A stretch of DNA of 64,000 nucleotides from Dongia rigui. GTDB taxonomy: Bacteria; Pseudomonadota; Alphaproteobacteria; Dongiales; Dongiaceae. This document shows, piece after piece, positions 25,957 through 37,500 of the stretch. Where the stretch lies: assembly GCF_034044635.1 (NCBI RefSeq), contig NZ_JAXCLX010000003.1:310001-374000 (forward strand), read 5' to 3'. The position numbers were made by a program, and so were the translations under genes. The notes under the pieces were generated by a model. It made no database searches. It was not told the origin of the DNA and saw nothing but the letters and a program-made list of their open reading frames with translations. Every line of letters starts with the position of its first letter. The first letter of the stretch is position 1.

Positions 25957-28644
25957 ATGGCCTCGGCACCCGATCCGTTGAACAGGCCCTCGGCCGATGC
26001 CTTGCTGCAATCGGCCAGGAGCGAGCACCAGGGCCGTCTCAAGATCTTCCTTGGGGCGGCCCCTGGCGTCGGCAAGACCTATGAAATGCTGCTCTCGGGA
26101 CGCAAGCGCCGGGACGAAGGCGCCGACGTCGTCATCGGTGTGGTCGAGACCCATGGACGGGTTGAAACCGAGGCCCTGGTCGATGGTTTGGAGCTGATCC
26201 CGCGCCGGTCTGTCGCCTATCGCGGCCGCGCGCTGCCGGAAATGGATATCGATGCCATCCTGGCAAGGCGGCCCCAATTGGTTCTGGTCGACGAACTGGC
26301 GCACACCAATGCCGAGGGCAGCCGGCACACCAAGCGCTATCAGGATGTCGAGGAGCTTCTGGCACAAGGGATTGACGTCTATTCGACGCTCAACATCCAG
26401 CACCTTGAAAGCCTCAACGACGTGGTGGCGCAGATCACCCATGTGCGCGTGCGTGAGACGCTGCCCGACCGCATCGTCGACCGCGCCGATGAGGTCGAGC
26501 TCATCGACCTCACGCCCAAGGATCTGATCCAGCGGTTGAAGGAAGGCAAGGTCTATCTGGGCGATGCCGCCGACCGCGCCCTGCAGCATTATTTCGCCGA
26601 AGGCAATCTGACCGCCTTGCGCGAACTGGCCTTGCGCCGCACGGCGCAGCGGGTCGACGACCAGATGCTGAATTACATGCAGGCCCATGCCATCGCCGGG
26701 CCCTGGGCCGCGGGCGAGCGGCTGCTGGTCTGTATCAATGAGCATCCGGCGTCGTTCGGCCTGGTGCGCTATGCCAAGCGCGCGGCGGACCGGCTGCAGG
26801 CGCGCTGGGCGGCGATCCATGTCGAGACGACGCGCTATCATCACCTGTCGGAAAAGGAACGCGACCGGGTTGACGAAGCCTTGCGGCTTGCAGAGCGGCT
26901 GGGCGGCGATGCCGTGACCTTGCCGGGTAGCGCAATCGCCGGCGACCTCATCGGCTATGCACGGGCCAACAACATCACCCAGATCATCATCGGCAAGTCA
27001 TATCGTTCGCGTTGGTTCGAGTTCCTGCATGGCTCGGTGGCACGCGATCTGGTGCGGCAATCGGGCAATATCGGCATCCATGTCGTCGCCGGGCAGCCGG
27101 TCAAGGAAGATGCTGTCGCCGGCGACACCGCGGCCGCAGGAACGCCCTTCAGCGTGACACCCTATGTCGGCAGCGCCATCACCGTGGGGCTGGCGCTCCT
27201 GGCCAGCCTTGGCATCGACCATTTCATCGACCTGCCGAACATTTCGATGATGTTCCTGGCGGCCGTGCTGTTCTCTGCCGTGCAATACGGGCTGCTGCCA
27301 TCGCTCTTCGCCTCGATCCTGAGCACGCTCGCCTACAACTATTTCTTCCTCGATCCGATCCACACCTTCACGGTGGCGGATCCTTCCAATGTCATTGCGC
27401 TGTTCTTCTTCCTGATGGTGGCGATCCTCACCAGCAATCTCACCGCCAAGGTGCGCGCCGAGGCCCGCGCCTCGCGCCAGCGCGCGGCCTCGACCGCGGC
27501 CCTCTACAATTTCAGCCGCAAGGTCGCGGCAATCGGCGAGATGGACGATCTCCTCTGGGCGGTCGCTCACCAGATCGCCCTGATGCTGCGGGTCCACGTC
27601 ATCCTGCTGCTGCCGGAGGAGACCGGCGAGATCACGGTCCGGATCGGCTATCCGCCCGATGACGAACTCAACGCGGCGGATCTTGCCGCCGCGCGCTGGG
27701 CCTGGGATCACGGCAAGCCGGCCGGCCGTGGGGCCGAGACATTGCCGGGCGCGCGGCGCCTCTTTCTGCCGCTTGCCACCGAGCGCGGCAAGATCGGCGT
27801 CATGGGCCTCGACCGCGAGGAGCCGGGCCCGATGTTCACGCCGGATCAGAAGCGGCTGCTCGATGCGCTGTGCGACCAGGCGGCCGTCGCCATCGAGCGC
27901 ATCAGCCTGATGCAGGATATCGACAAGGCGCGGGTGGTGAGCGAGACGGAGCAGCTCCGGACCGCCCTCCTCACCTCCATCTCGCATGATTTCCGCACAC
28001 CGCTCGCTTCGATCATCGGCTCGGTCTCGAGCCTTCGGTCGCTGTGGCAGAAATTCCCCGACGCGACGCGGGAGGAATTGCTGCGCACGGCCCAGGAGGA
28101 GGCCGAGCGGCTCAACCGTTTCATCGGCAATATCCTCGACATGACGCGCCTGGAGGCCGGAGCACTGGCGCCGGTCGCCCAGCCGACCGACATCGCGGAA
28201 GTAGCGGATACGGCGCTTAACCAGGCAAAACCGATCTTGGCGCAACACCGGATCCGGACCGATATACCTGAAGACTTGCCATTGCTGACACTCGACGCGA
28301 CGCTGACGGGTCAGATTCTCGTCAACCTTCTCGATAACGCCGCCAAATATGCGCCGCCGGGGAGCGAGATCACGCTGGATATCAAGCGGCAGGCGCAATC
28401 GATCGACGTAGTGGTGCGCGATGAAGGTCCGGGTATTCCGGCCGGCGATCTCAAGCGCATCTTCGACCGCTTCTTCCGCGTGAGCGGCGTCGACCGCCGC
28501 CGTGCCGGCACCGGCCTCGGCCTTGCCATCTGCCGTGGCTTTGCCGAGGCGATGGGCGGCAGCATCACCGCCGGCAACCGCACGGATCGTAGCGGCGCCA
28601 TCTTCACCCTCAGCCTTCCTCTCAGCCTTCAGGTGCAGTCGTGA
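25957..28644 (+). CDS. kdpD: Sensor histidine kinase KdpD
   Basis: An 895-aa membrane kinase that senses K+ limitation or turgor. In order: the N-terminal KdpD domain with Walker [14 protein letters not shown], a Usp-like domain, four transmembrane helices (about residues 400-500), a GAF domain, a HisKA phospho-acceptor in [20 protein letters not shown], and a HATPase domain ending [18 protein letters not shown]. The frame is open from 25921 inside kdpC. The ATG at 25957 is preferred because it lies beyond the kdpC stop and gives a normal N-terminus, although no clear ribosome site is seen. It overlaps kdpE by four bases (GTGA). Confidence 0.95.
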   Translation: MASAPDPLNRPSADALLQSARSEHQGRLKIFLGAAPGVGKTYEMLLSGRKRRDEGADVVIGVVETHGRVETEALVDGLELIPRRSVAYRGRALPEMDIDAILARRPQLVLVDELAHTNAEGSRHTKRYQDVEELLAQGIDVYSTLNIQHLESLNDVVAQITHVRVRETLPDRIVDRADEVELIDLTPKDLIQRLKEGKVYLGDAADRALQHYFAEGNLTALRELALRRTAQRVDDQMLNYMQAHAIAGPWAAGERLLVCINEHPASFGLVRYAKRAADRLQARWAAIHVETTRYHHLSEKERDRVDEALRLAERLGGDAVTLPGSAIAGDLIGYARANNITQIIIGKSYRSRWFEFLHGSVARDLVRQSGNIGIHVVAGQPVKEDAVAGDTAAAGTPFSVTPYVGSAITVGLALLASLGIDHFIDLPNISMMFLAAVLFSAVQYGLLPSLFASILSTLAYNYFFLDPIHTFTVADPSNVIALFFFLMVAILTSNLTAKVRAEARASRQRAASTAALYNFSRKVAAIGEMDDLLWAVAHQIALMLRVHVILLLPEETGEITVRIGYPPDDELNAADLAAARWAWDHGKPAGRGAETLPGARRLFLPLATERGKIGVMGLDREEPGPMFTPDQKRLLDALCDQAAVAIERISLMQDIDKARVVSETEQLRTALLTSISHDFRTPLASIIGSVSSLRSLWQKFPDATREELLRTAQEEAERLNRFIGNILDMTRLEAGALAPVAQPTDIAEVADTALNQAKPILAQHRIRTDIPEDLPLLTLDATLTGQILVNLLDNAAKYAPPGSEITLDIKRQAQSIDVVVRDEGPGIPAGDLKRIFDRFFRVSGVDRRRAGTGLGLAICRGFAEAMGGSITAGNRTDRSGAIFTLSLPLSLQVQS

Positions 28645-29351
28645 GCGGCCCGCAAGAAATTCTCATCATTGATGACGAGCCGGCGATCCGGCGTTTCCTC
28701 AAAAGCAGCCTGGTGGCGCATGACTTCCATGTTGTCGAAGCGGGCACCGGCAAGGAAGGGCTTGCCGCATTGGATAACAGTCGCCTTGCCCTTGTCGTCG
28801 TCGACCTGGGCTTGCCCGACATGGACGGCCACGAACTGATCCGCGCCATCCGCCAGCGATCGCCGGTGCCGATCGTGGTGCTGTCGGTGCGCGATGACGA
28901 GGCGGGCAAGGTCGCGGCTTTGGACGACGGTGCCGACGATTATGTGACCAAGCCCTTCGGCATCGAGGAGTTCATGGCCCGGGTTCGGGCGGCGCTGCGC
29001 CACCGGTTGCAACAGCAGGGGCAATCGGCCCATCTGCAGGTGGGCGACATTAGCATCGACGTGCTGGCGCGCGACGTGAAGCGCGGCGGCCAGCCGGTCA
29101 AACTGTCGCGCCGCGAGTTCGACCTGCTCGTCTATCTGGCTGAGCATGCCGGCAAGGTGATCACGCATCAGCAGGCGCTGACCCATGTCTGGGGGCCGGG
29201 CCATGGCGAATACATTGAATATCTGCGCGTCTATGTGCGGCAGTTGCGCCAGAAGATCGAAGCCGACCCGCAGCGACCCGTTCTCATTCTGACGGTGCCG
29301 GGTGTCGGATATCGCATCGACCCCGGCAGCGGCACTGACGCGGCGCGCTAG
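28641..29351 (+). CDS. kdpE: Response regulator KdpE
   Basis: A 236-aa OmpR-family regulator. The receiver domain holds the acidic pair IIDDEP, the phospho-Asp in [15 protein letters not shown] and the Lys in VTKPFG. The C-terminal winged helix has [20 protein letters not shown] and [11 protein letters not shown]. It starts with GTG overlapping the kdpD stop. It activates the kdp operon when phosphorylated by KdpD. Its 3' end overlaps the convergent diguanylate cyclase gene by four bases. Confidence 0.96.
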   Translation: MSGPQEILIIDDEPAIRRFLKSSLVAHDFHVVEAGTGKEGLAALDNSRLALVVVDLGLPDMDGHELIRAIRQRSPVPIVVLSVRDDEAGKVAALDDGADDYVTKPFGIEEFMARVRAALRHRLQQQGQSAHLQVGDISIDVLARDVKRGGQPVKLSRREFDLLVYLAEHAGKVITHQQALTHVWGPGHGEYIEYLRVYVRQLRQKIEADPQRPVLILTVPGVGYRIDPGSGTDAAR

Positions 29352-30403
29352 TTTCCGGAAACCGGCGACGGCTGCGATGGGGCAATATGAAAGGGCAGCG
29401 CCTTGCCGGCCTTGCGCTCCTTCTTGTCAAGATACATGGCTGCGTCGGCATCCTGAAGCGCCTGTTCGGGTGTGGAGGCTCCCGCATCGACAACGATGAT
29501 GCCGACACTGGCACCAAGATAGTCCAGCGCGACCCGCGGTAGTCGGTAGCGACGTTGCAGCGCGTTGTGCAACCGCTCCCGCATCGCGGCAACAACCTCA
29601 GCCGACTCACCGAGGCAGAGTCCAGAAACGATAAACTCGTCCCCGCCCCACCGGCCCAAGAGATCACCCGCCCGGATGCCGGCCTGCAGGCGATGACCGA
29701 CCTCGGTCAGAAAAGCGTCGCCCGCACTGTGGCCGAATTGATCATTGATCTGCTTGAAGCCATCCAGGTCGATGAAGGCGACGATCACGAACTGGCGATT
29801 TCGTCGCGCCAACGCGAACTGGCGCGGCAGATTTTCCATCACCGCGCGGCGATTGGGCAGCTTGGTCAGCGGGTCGACATAAGAATGGGTCCGCAACGCC
29901 TCATTGGCCTGTTGCAGGTCCTGGACCAGCTTTTCCTTCTCGATGTGCTGGGAGATGAGCTTGCCAAAGAGGCGCAGGACTTCCTCGCCGCGCTGCGTCA
30001 ATGGCTTCTGCTCGGTGCTGGCAGCACACAGCGTGCCGTAGAGCGAGCCATCGTCCAGCCGGACCGGCGTGCTGACATATGTTACGATGCCAAGAGCGCG
30101 CGCGGAATCGGAATCGCCCCAGCGGCGCGGCACGTCCTCGGTATAGACCCGTCCCTCATCCAGCGCGCGCTTGCACAGCGTGTCGCCCCAGGGCACGGAA
30201 AGCCCTTCGGGTATCTTCATGCGCTTGCTGTTGTGGGCAAAGAGGACGCTCTGGTTATTGGCGTCGAGATCAATCCTGGTGAGGTAGGCGGATTCAAGGT
30301 CGGTCGCCAATTCGAGCAGGGTGAGCAACTGACGTACCAGACCCTCAAACGATGTTTCGCTGACCAGCGCCGTCGATATCTGAGACACCAAGCTGTCCGA
30401 CAT
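29348..30403 (-). CDS. Diguanylate cyclase with N-terminal GAF domain
   Basis: A 351-aa cytosolic protein. Residues about 20-155 form a GAF sensor domain (VPWGDTLCKRAL, STPVRLDDGSLYGTLCAAS). Residues 172-340 form a GGDEF domain with the intact active site RWGGDEF (GGDEF at 253-257) and an RxxD inhibitory site, RAGD (244-247), five residues before it. It should make cyclic di-GMP with product inhibition. There are no membrane helices, so the signal is probably a cytosolic small molecule. It is convergent with kdpE and overlaps it by four bases; any link to K+ stress is speculation. The 258 bp upstream of it (30404-30661) show no gene. Confidence 0.93.
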   Translation of the reverse strand: MSDSLVSQISTALVSETSFEGLVRQLLTLLELATDLESAYLTRIDLDANNQSVLFAHNSKRMKIPEGLSVPWGDTLCKRALDEGRVYTEDVPRRWGDSDSARALGIVTYVSTPVRLDDGSLYGTLCAASTEQKPLTQRGEEVLRLFGKLISQHIEKEKLVQDLQQANEALRTHSYVDPLTKLPNRRAVMENLPRQFALARRNRQFVIVAFIDLDGFKQINDQFGHSAGDAFLTEVGHRLQAGIRAGDLLGRWGGDEFIVSGLCLGESAEVVAAMRERLHNALQRRYRLPRVALDYLGASVGIIVVDAGASTPEQALQDADAAMYLDKKERKAGKALPFHIAPSQPSPVSGN

Positions 30404-30661
30404 ACCCTCATACCCACGCTAACGACTTTAGATCGACCGCCGGGAGCGCTTGGCCCCACCTTGTTGCCAGCTGCACCGCCCCCCCTGGCAGTCCGGCTCT
30501 CAAGAATATCGTCAAATGGGCCGGTTTGGCTGCCGCGTAGCGCGTGCAGCTGCGGTGATGTTATATCTAGCAAAAGATGTATCTTAAAAAAACGCCCGAA
30601 CCTCGCTCACACATATCTTCGTCGATGTCTGACATTCAAATTCGACCAACTTTGGGCGACG

Positions 30662-30928
30662 TCAAGCCATGTCGGTGGCTTTGAGAAAATAGGAGCCTTT
30701 GCTGTTGCGCGAATAGACGCGCTCCGCGGCACGAAAAATCCGATCCCGATGCTGATCGAAAACAGTCAGCAAGCTGACTTCGTCATCGCTGGCGCCGGGA
30801 ACCAACTTGGTCAAGGCATCGGCTGCGAGGAAAAACGGTACCTCCAGCGCATTGTCATAGGCCCAGAAGCGGATCCATTTGCGTCGCGCATCATAACTGC
30901 GACTGACATTGGGGAAGCTGAGTTTCAT
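30662..30928 (-). CDS. DUF1488 family protein
   Basis: An 88-aa protein of unknown function. The family pattern is clear: start MKLSFPNVSRSYDARRKWIR, then FWAYDNALEVPFFLAADAL, a central FDQHRDRI and a C-terminal YSRNSKGSYFLKATD. Members are small soluble proteins common in alpha- and betaproteobacteria. No ribosome site of note precedes the ATG at 30928, and a small frame upstream overlaps its start by 38 bases. Neighbours give no functional clue. Confidence 0.82.
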   Translation of the reverse strand: MKLSFPNVSRSYDARRKWIRFWAYDNALEVPFFLAADALTKLVPGASDDEVSLLTVFDQHRDRIFRAAERVYSRNSKGSYFLKATDMA

Positions 30929-31064
30929 TTCGTTTTCTTTGCATGTCCTGCAGTTGGATCAGGCGCGTCGACCCAACGATAATTTCCCAGGAAGGTTGCC
31001 CCACATCGCCATCACCACGAAAAGCGCCACCGGTCATTGCCAATCCTTGGCGAAAGTCGGACAT
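30891..31064 (-). CDS. Possible small ORF overlapping the DUF1488 start
   Basis: A 57-codon frame from the ATG at 31064, containing QPSWEIIVGSTRLIQLQDMQ in its middle. It has no strong ribosome site and overlaps the DUF1488 gene in another frame by 38 bases. It could couple translation to DUF1488 or simply be chance. I do not recognise the sequence. Confidence 0.2.
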   Translation of the reverse strand: MSDFRQGLAMTGGAFRGDGDVGQPSWEIIVGSTRLIQLQDMQRKRNETQLPQCQSQL

Positions 31065-31520
31065 TTCGGCGGCTGGAGAATCATCCGAATTTGCTCGTCA
31101 CCTGCGCGATGACGCGATGGATGCCCACTGATCCACGCGACCGATCGCCATCAAGCACCGTTAGCAGGCGAGAGGCAATGTTCCCGTGAACTGTCTTGAC
31201 GTTCCCTGCATCGAAATCGGCGATCCGAGATAGTTTCCCGCTCCTGCCTGATATGTGACCATATGAGGAGAGCTGATCTCGACGTCTCCTTTCGCGCCGG
31301 ATTCCGCCTTGGCCAGATGGTCGGTTGGATAGCCGAGATCCAGCGGTTCAGACGGACTGCATCACTTGCAACGACAAGACAGTCGTTCGCGGGCTTTTTT
31401 CGTGTCGATGGCGACACTGCTGTCTCCTTCTGCGACAGCAATTCATGCACCGTCCGACCGGACAACCGAAGCTGCGGCCACCCGCCCCTTTTTGCCAGCA
31501 TCTCGCTATAGGGATTTTTT
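31065..31520. other. 456-bp stretch with no supported gene
   Basis: It lies between the DUF1488 region (minus) and the glucan synthase gene (plus), so it should hold promoters for both. Short open frames in several phases have no family resemblance. A weak hairpin AACGAC..GTCGTT (31370-31387) is followed a few bases later by six T residues (31395-31400) and might be a terminator on the plus strand. A T8 run at 31515-31522 directly precedes the TTG start of the next gene. Confidence 0.5.
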
Positions 31521-34500
31521 TTGATCGCATCATTTCTCACGTCGTTCCGCACAGTGAGCAGCTACTCGCCATGGGATAGTGATGTCCCGATCCGCGAGGA
31601 GCTCTTCAGCGTTGATCGCCTCGAACAGCATGCCGAGACGCTGGCCGCGGCCCAGACCGTCTCGGCTCGAGCACACCGCGTTCCGTCCCTTGTTCGTCGG
31701 CTGAAGGCCAACGCGGCCACCTTGCTGGAAGCCCATCAAACGATCGCAAAGGCACTTGATGAAGGTCGCTTCATCACCCCGGCCGCCGAGTGGCTTGTCG
31801 ATAACTACCATGTCGTGGCGGCGCAGGTGCGAGAGGTCCAAACGGACCTTCCCAACGGCTATTATCGTTTGCTGCCAAAGCTGGCCGAGGGTCCCTTCGC
31901 TGGTTACCCCCGGGTATTTGGGCTCGCTTGGGCCTTTGTCGCCCATACCGACAGTCATTTCGATCCCGTTGCATTGCAACGTTTCGTCCATGCCTATCAG
32001 CGCATTCAACCCCTGACGATCGGCGAAATTTGGGCCATCGCCATCACACTGCGCATCGTTCTTGTCGAAAACCTGCGCCGCTCAGCCGTCCGCATTCTGG
32101 CGGCCCGTGCCGGGCGCCAGGAAGCGGACGCGCTTGCCGACCGGCTGCTGGGCAGCAAGGAGAAGGCGCCCGAGCCCGTATCGGTTGTCCTCGGACCGCT
32201 GGACAGCGAGATGCTGCCGCCAGCCCTCGCCGTTCAGCTCATCCAGCGCTTGCGCGACCAGGATCCCAACGTAACACCCGCCCTGGACTGGCTTGAAGCC
32301 CACCTCGCCCGATGGAATACGTCGTCCGAAGCCATTGTGCGCGACGAGCAAAAGCGCCAAGGGGCGTCCAATCTGACCGTCCGCAACATCATCACAAGCA
32401 TGCGGCTGGTCTCGGGCATGAATTGGGCGGAGCTGGTGGAAAGTGTCAGCCGGGTCGACGCCATTCTTGGCCAGGACAGCCAGTTTCGCGAGATGGATTT
32501 CCCGACACGCAACCTCTACCGGAGTGCGATTGAAGAGCTGTCGCGCGGCTCAGGGATGTCCGAAGACGAGATTGCCAACCGCGCCCTCACCTATTCGACC
32601 AGATCCCCACGCCAAACCACCAAGACAGTCGGCACATCAGTGCAACGGACGAGAGAACCCGGATTCTATTTGATTGCCGAGGGTCGAAATGAACTGGAAG
32701 CCGGTATTGGATTCCGCGCTCCCCTCCGGCTAAGGCTACGCCGCTTTCTGATCGGTCGCGGCATTGGCGGCTATGTCTGCAGCACACTCATCCTTGCCTC
32801 ACTATTGCTCACCCTGCCCATTATTGTTCTCGAACAGTATGGCGTTGGCTTGGGGATGATGGCCCTGCTCACCTGCCTCGGGTTCATTCCGGCACTCGAT
32901 CTTGCCACCGCGCTGATCAATCGCGATGTCACCAGGGGCTTTGCGCCAGTCATTCTGCCCGGTATGGAGTTGACCGATGGTGTTCCCGACCATCTGCGTA
33001 CGATGGTCGTTATCCCCATACTGCTCACCAGCAAGGCTGCTATCGCCGAATATGTCGAACGCCTCGAAATCCACTATCTGACCAGCCCGACGGGTGCGCT
33101 CCATTTCGCCTTGCTCTCCGACTGGAAGGATGCCGCAACGGAGCACACCGACGACGACGCGACGCTTCTTCAAGCAGCCGTCGACGGTATAGCACGCCTC
33201 AATGCGCGCCATCCCGATCCGCAGTGCGATCGATTTCTGCTTCTGCATCGGCGCCGCATCTGGAACGACGTGCAGAGCCAGTGGATGGGGTGGGAGCGCA
33301 AACGCGGCAAGCTCCATGAATTGAACCGGCTGCTGCGCCAGGCGACAGATACCAGTTTTATGGACACTGCCAGCGCGAGCGCCGCCATTCCTTCCAACGT
33401 CCGCTACATCATCACGCTGGATTCCGATACCAGGCTGCCGCGCGAGTCGGTGCGGCGGCTTATCGGCAAAATGGCCCACCCGCTCAATCACCCGATCTTC
33501 GACGACGCGAGCGGCCGCGTCACGCAAGGTTATGGCATCTTGCAGCCGCGCGTGACACCGTCTCTCCCCATGGGCCAGGAAGGGTCTCTGTTTCAGCGCA
33601 TCATCTCCGGCCCGGGTGGCATCGATCCCTACGCTGCAGCGACCTCGGACCTCTACCAGGATCTGTTCGGCGAAGGCTCGTTTACCGGAAAAGGTATCTA
33701 CGATCTTGATGCCGTCGATGCGGCGCTCAAGGATCGCATTTCCGAGAACACAGTGCTCAGCCATGACCTCTTCGAGGGCGTCTTCGCGCGCGCTGGCCTC
33801 GCCTCGGATATCGAGGTCGTCGAGGAATTCCCGGCCCGCTACGATGTCGCCGCCGCCCGGCTGCATCGATGGGTTCGCGGTGACTGGCAGTTGTTGCCGT
33901 GGCTGCTGGAGCATATTCGCCGTGGCGCAGGAAATGGCCGCCATGCGTTGCCGGCAATGGGCTTCTGGAAGATGGCTGACAACCTGCGGCGCTCGCTCAC
34001 TGCACCTGCTATCCTTGCCGCACTGATCGCTGGATGGGTCATGCCACTGCCCGCAGCGGCAATCTGGTCGGCCTTTCTCCTCACCGCGATGGCGGTACCG
34101 TCTCTTGCCCCTTGGTTCGGGGCCATCATTCCGCATCGCTTCAACGTAACACCGCTCAGTCATCTGCGAGCACTCGGCAGTGATCTGCGGCTGAACCTCT
34201 TCCAGATCACCAGTCACGTCATCTTTCTTCCGCACCAGGCTTGGTTGATGACTGATGCAATCGTCCGGACGCTGTATCGTGTCTATTTTAGCCGGCGGAA
34301 TTTGCTGGAATGGATGACGGCAGCGCAGGCGAAGGTCGGGCAACACCTGGATACCCGCGGCTTCGCCCGACAGATGGGCGGTAGCTGGTTGCTGATTGCT
34401 GGCGCCGCCATCGTCGTCCTGCTGTCTGCCTCGCGCGCCTGGCCGATCGCTGCCCCGATCATTTTCATCTGGGCATTGTCGCCGGCTGTTGCCGACTGGA

Positions 34501-37500
34501 TCAGTCGGTCGCCCCGCGATGCGGGGCGCCTGCTCATCTCGGAATCAGATACCCAGACACTGCGCGGCATCGCCCGCCGCACCTGGCGCTATTTCGAGAC
34601 CTTCGTGACGCCAGAAGACCATATGTTGCCGCCGGACAATTTCCAGGAGACACCGCAGCCCGTTCTGGCTCATCGGACGTCGCCCACCAATCTCGGCCTC
34701 TACCTTCTTTCCGCTGTATGTGCCCGCGATTTCGGTTGGGCCGGGTTGAGCGAGACGGTCGAAAGATTGTCGGCCACTCTCGACACGATGGAATCGCTCG
34801 AGAAGTTCCGCGGGCATCTATTCAATTGGTATGACACGGGCGATCTCAGGCCGCTTGACCCCAAATACATATCGACCGTCGACAGCGGCAATCTGGCCGG
34901 TCATTTGATCGCACTTGCCAATGCCTGCCGTGCTTGGCGAGAAAGTCCCCACCAGGATCCAAGAACCGTGTTTCGCGGCCTGTCTGATGATCTGCGCCTG
35001 GTCCATGCCCAGTTCAATCCGGCGTCGCTGCCGGGCACCCCCTTGGAAGCTCTGGCGCGTCACATTCGGCGCGGGGAGTCTGAGCCGGACAACTGCCTGG
35101 CACTCCTGACCGAGCTGCTGCCGATTGCGAGCGCGGCGCGGAACAGCATGGCAGCGGCCGGCGCAAATGCCGAGACGTTGTACTGGATCGACTCCTTGCA
35201 GCGTTCGGCGCGCGCGCATCTCCATGACCTGACATTGTCAGCCGAGGACACAGATGTCATCGCCGACCGACTGGCGACCATTGAAGAGGTGGCGAGACGG
35301 ATGGCATTTGCGATGGATTTCTCGTTCCTCCTGGATGTGGAACGGGAACTGCTGTCGATCGGCTATCTGGTCGGGGAAGGGAAACTGGACCCCAGCTGCT
35401 ATGACCTTCTGGCGTCGGAAGCCCGTCTGTCCAGCCTGTTCTCCATCGCCAAGGGGGATGTCCCGACCAGCCACTGGTTCCGCCTGGGCCGGACCGTGAC
35501 GCCGATCGGTTCGGGAGCGGCCTTGATCTCCTGGTCCGGCTCGATGTTCGAATACTTGATGCCGTCGCTTGTCATGCGGGCACCGGCGGGCTCCCTGTTG
35601 GAGCGCACCAACCGGCTGACCGTTCGTCGCCAGATCCGCTACGGCCAGCAACTGGGACTCCCCTGGGGGATCTCGGAATCGGCCTACAATGTGCGCGATC
35701 TCGAATTCACCTATCAGTATTCACCGTTCGGGGTTCCGAGCCTCGCGCTGAAACGCGGGCTTGGGGAAGACGCCGTCATAGCCCCCTATGCGACGGCCCT
35801 GGCGTTGATGGTCGATCCGGCGGCGGCACTCCGGAATTTCTCGCGCCTCGATAGTCTTGGTGGATCGGGCCGGTTCGGCTTCTATGAAGCCCTCGACTTT
35901 ACCCGCAAGCGCCTGCCCGTCGGCGAGGATGTGGCGATCGTCCGTGCCTTCATGTCCCATCACCAGGGCATGAGCATCGTTGCCATCGGCAATGCACTTT
36001 TCGACGGCGCCATGCGGGCGCGCTTCCATGCCGAGCCGATCATCCAGGCTTCCGAATTGCTGCTGCAGGAACGCACGCCGCGGGACGTCGCCCTGGAGCG
36101 CCCCAAGGTGGAGGAGATCACCACGCTGGGCAAAGGCCTCGATTTCGCCCCAGCGAAGATCCGCCGCTTCACCTCGCCGCATGGTCAGATCCCGGACACC
36201 CATCTCCTCTCCAATGGTCGCTATGCGGTAATGCTGACGTCGGCCGGCTCCGGCTACAGTCGCTGGAAGGATCTCACTGTGACCCGTTGGCGCGAGGATG
36301 CGACGCGCGACGATTGGGGTAGTTACATTTTCCTGCGCGACATGCACACCGACAAGTATTGGTCGGCTGGCTATCAGCCAACCGGGGTCGCTGCTGACCG
36401 GTACCGAGTCGCCTTTTCGGAAGACCGCGCCGAAATTCAACGTCGCGATGGTACTCTTACGACGACCCTGGAGATTGTCGTCTCTGGTGAAGACGATGCG
36501 GAAGTGCGCCGCCTGTCGATCACGAATGCCGGTGGACAGCCGCGCGAAATCGAGGTCACTTCCTATCTTGAGCTGGTCCTGGCGCCGCAAGGCGCGGATA
36601 TGGCGCACCCTGCCTTCTCGAAGATGTTCGTGCAGACCGAGTATCTTGCGCATCTGGGCGCTTTGATCGCCACCAGGCGCCAGCGGGCACCTTCGGAGCC
36701 GGAGATCTGGGCAGCTCAGATCATGGTCGTGGAGGGCGAAAGCATCGGTGAACTTCGGATCGAGACGGATCGGATGGCGTTCATCGGACGCGGCCGCGAT
36801 CTCCGGTCTCCGATCTCCATTGCCAAAGGTCGTTTGACGGGGACAGTGGGCACGGTGCTCGATCCCATCTTCGCGATGCGACGGCGCCTGCTGATTGATG
36901 GCCGGGCCACTGTTCGCGTGGCATATTGGACAATCGTCGCGTCATCCCGTCAAAAGCTGCTCGATCTTATCGATCGCCATCAGGATGCCAGCGCCTTCCA
37001 GCGCGCGGCCACTCTTTCCTGGACACAGGCGCAAGTTCAGTTGCGGCACCTCAGCATCGACCCCGAAGAGGCAAATACGTTCCAGCAGCTCGCCAGCCAT
37101 CTTCTCTATGCGAACAATTCCATGCGGCCGGCGGAAGAGACGATACGCCGTGGGCGCGGGCCCCAGGCCAATCTCTGGCCGCAAGGGATCTCCGGCGATT
37201 TGCCGATCGTCTTGCTCCGCATCGATGATATCGAAGACATCTCGGTCGTTCAGCAGGCACTGCGTGCCCATGAATACTGGCGCATGAAGCAGATTTCCGT
37301 CGACCTCGTCATTGTCAACGAACGGGCGACCTCCTACACGCAAGACCTCCAACTGGCGATCGACGCCGCCGTCAGAGCCAGCCAATCCCGCCCGACACCT
37401 GGCGAGGTACCGGGACGCGGGACCGTGTTTTCGCTCCGCGCCGACATCATATCGGTCGAGATGCGAGGGATTCTAGCCGCTGTCGCGCGAATTCTCCTGG

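Noticed and set aside
25921-25957. Earlier kdpD start inside kdpC
   Set aside because: It would overlap kdpC by 20 bases without a ribosome site; the ATG at 25957 gives a normal N-terminus.
31151-31552. 133-codon minus-strand frame upstream of ndvB
   Set aside because: No recognisable motif, overlaps the ndvB start region and has biased, Arg/Ser-rich composition of a chance frame.
32802-34346. 514-codon minus-strand frame inside the glucan synthase gene
   Set aside because: Antisense shadow of ndvB with no ribosome site or family resemblance.
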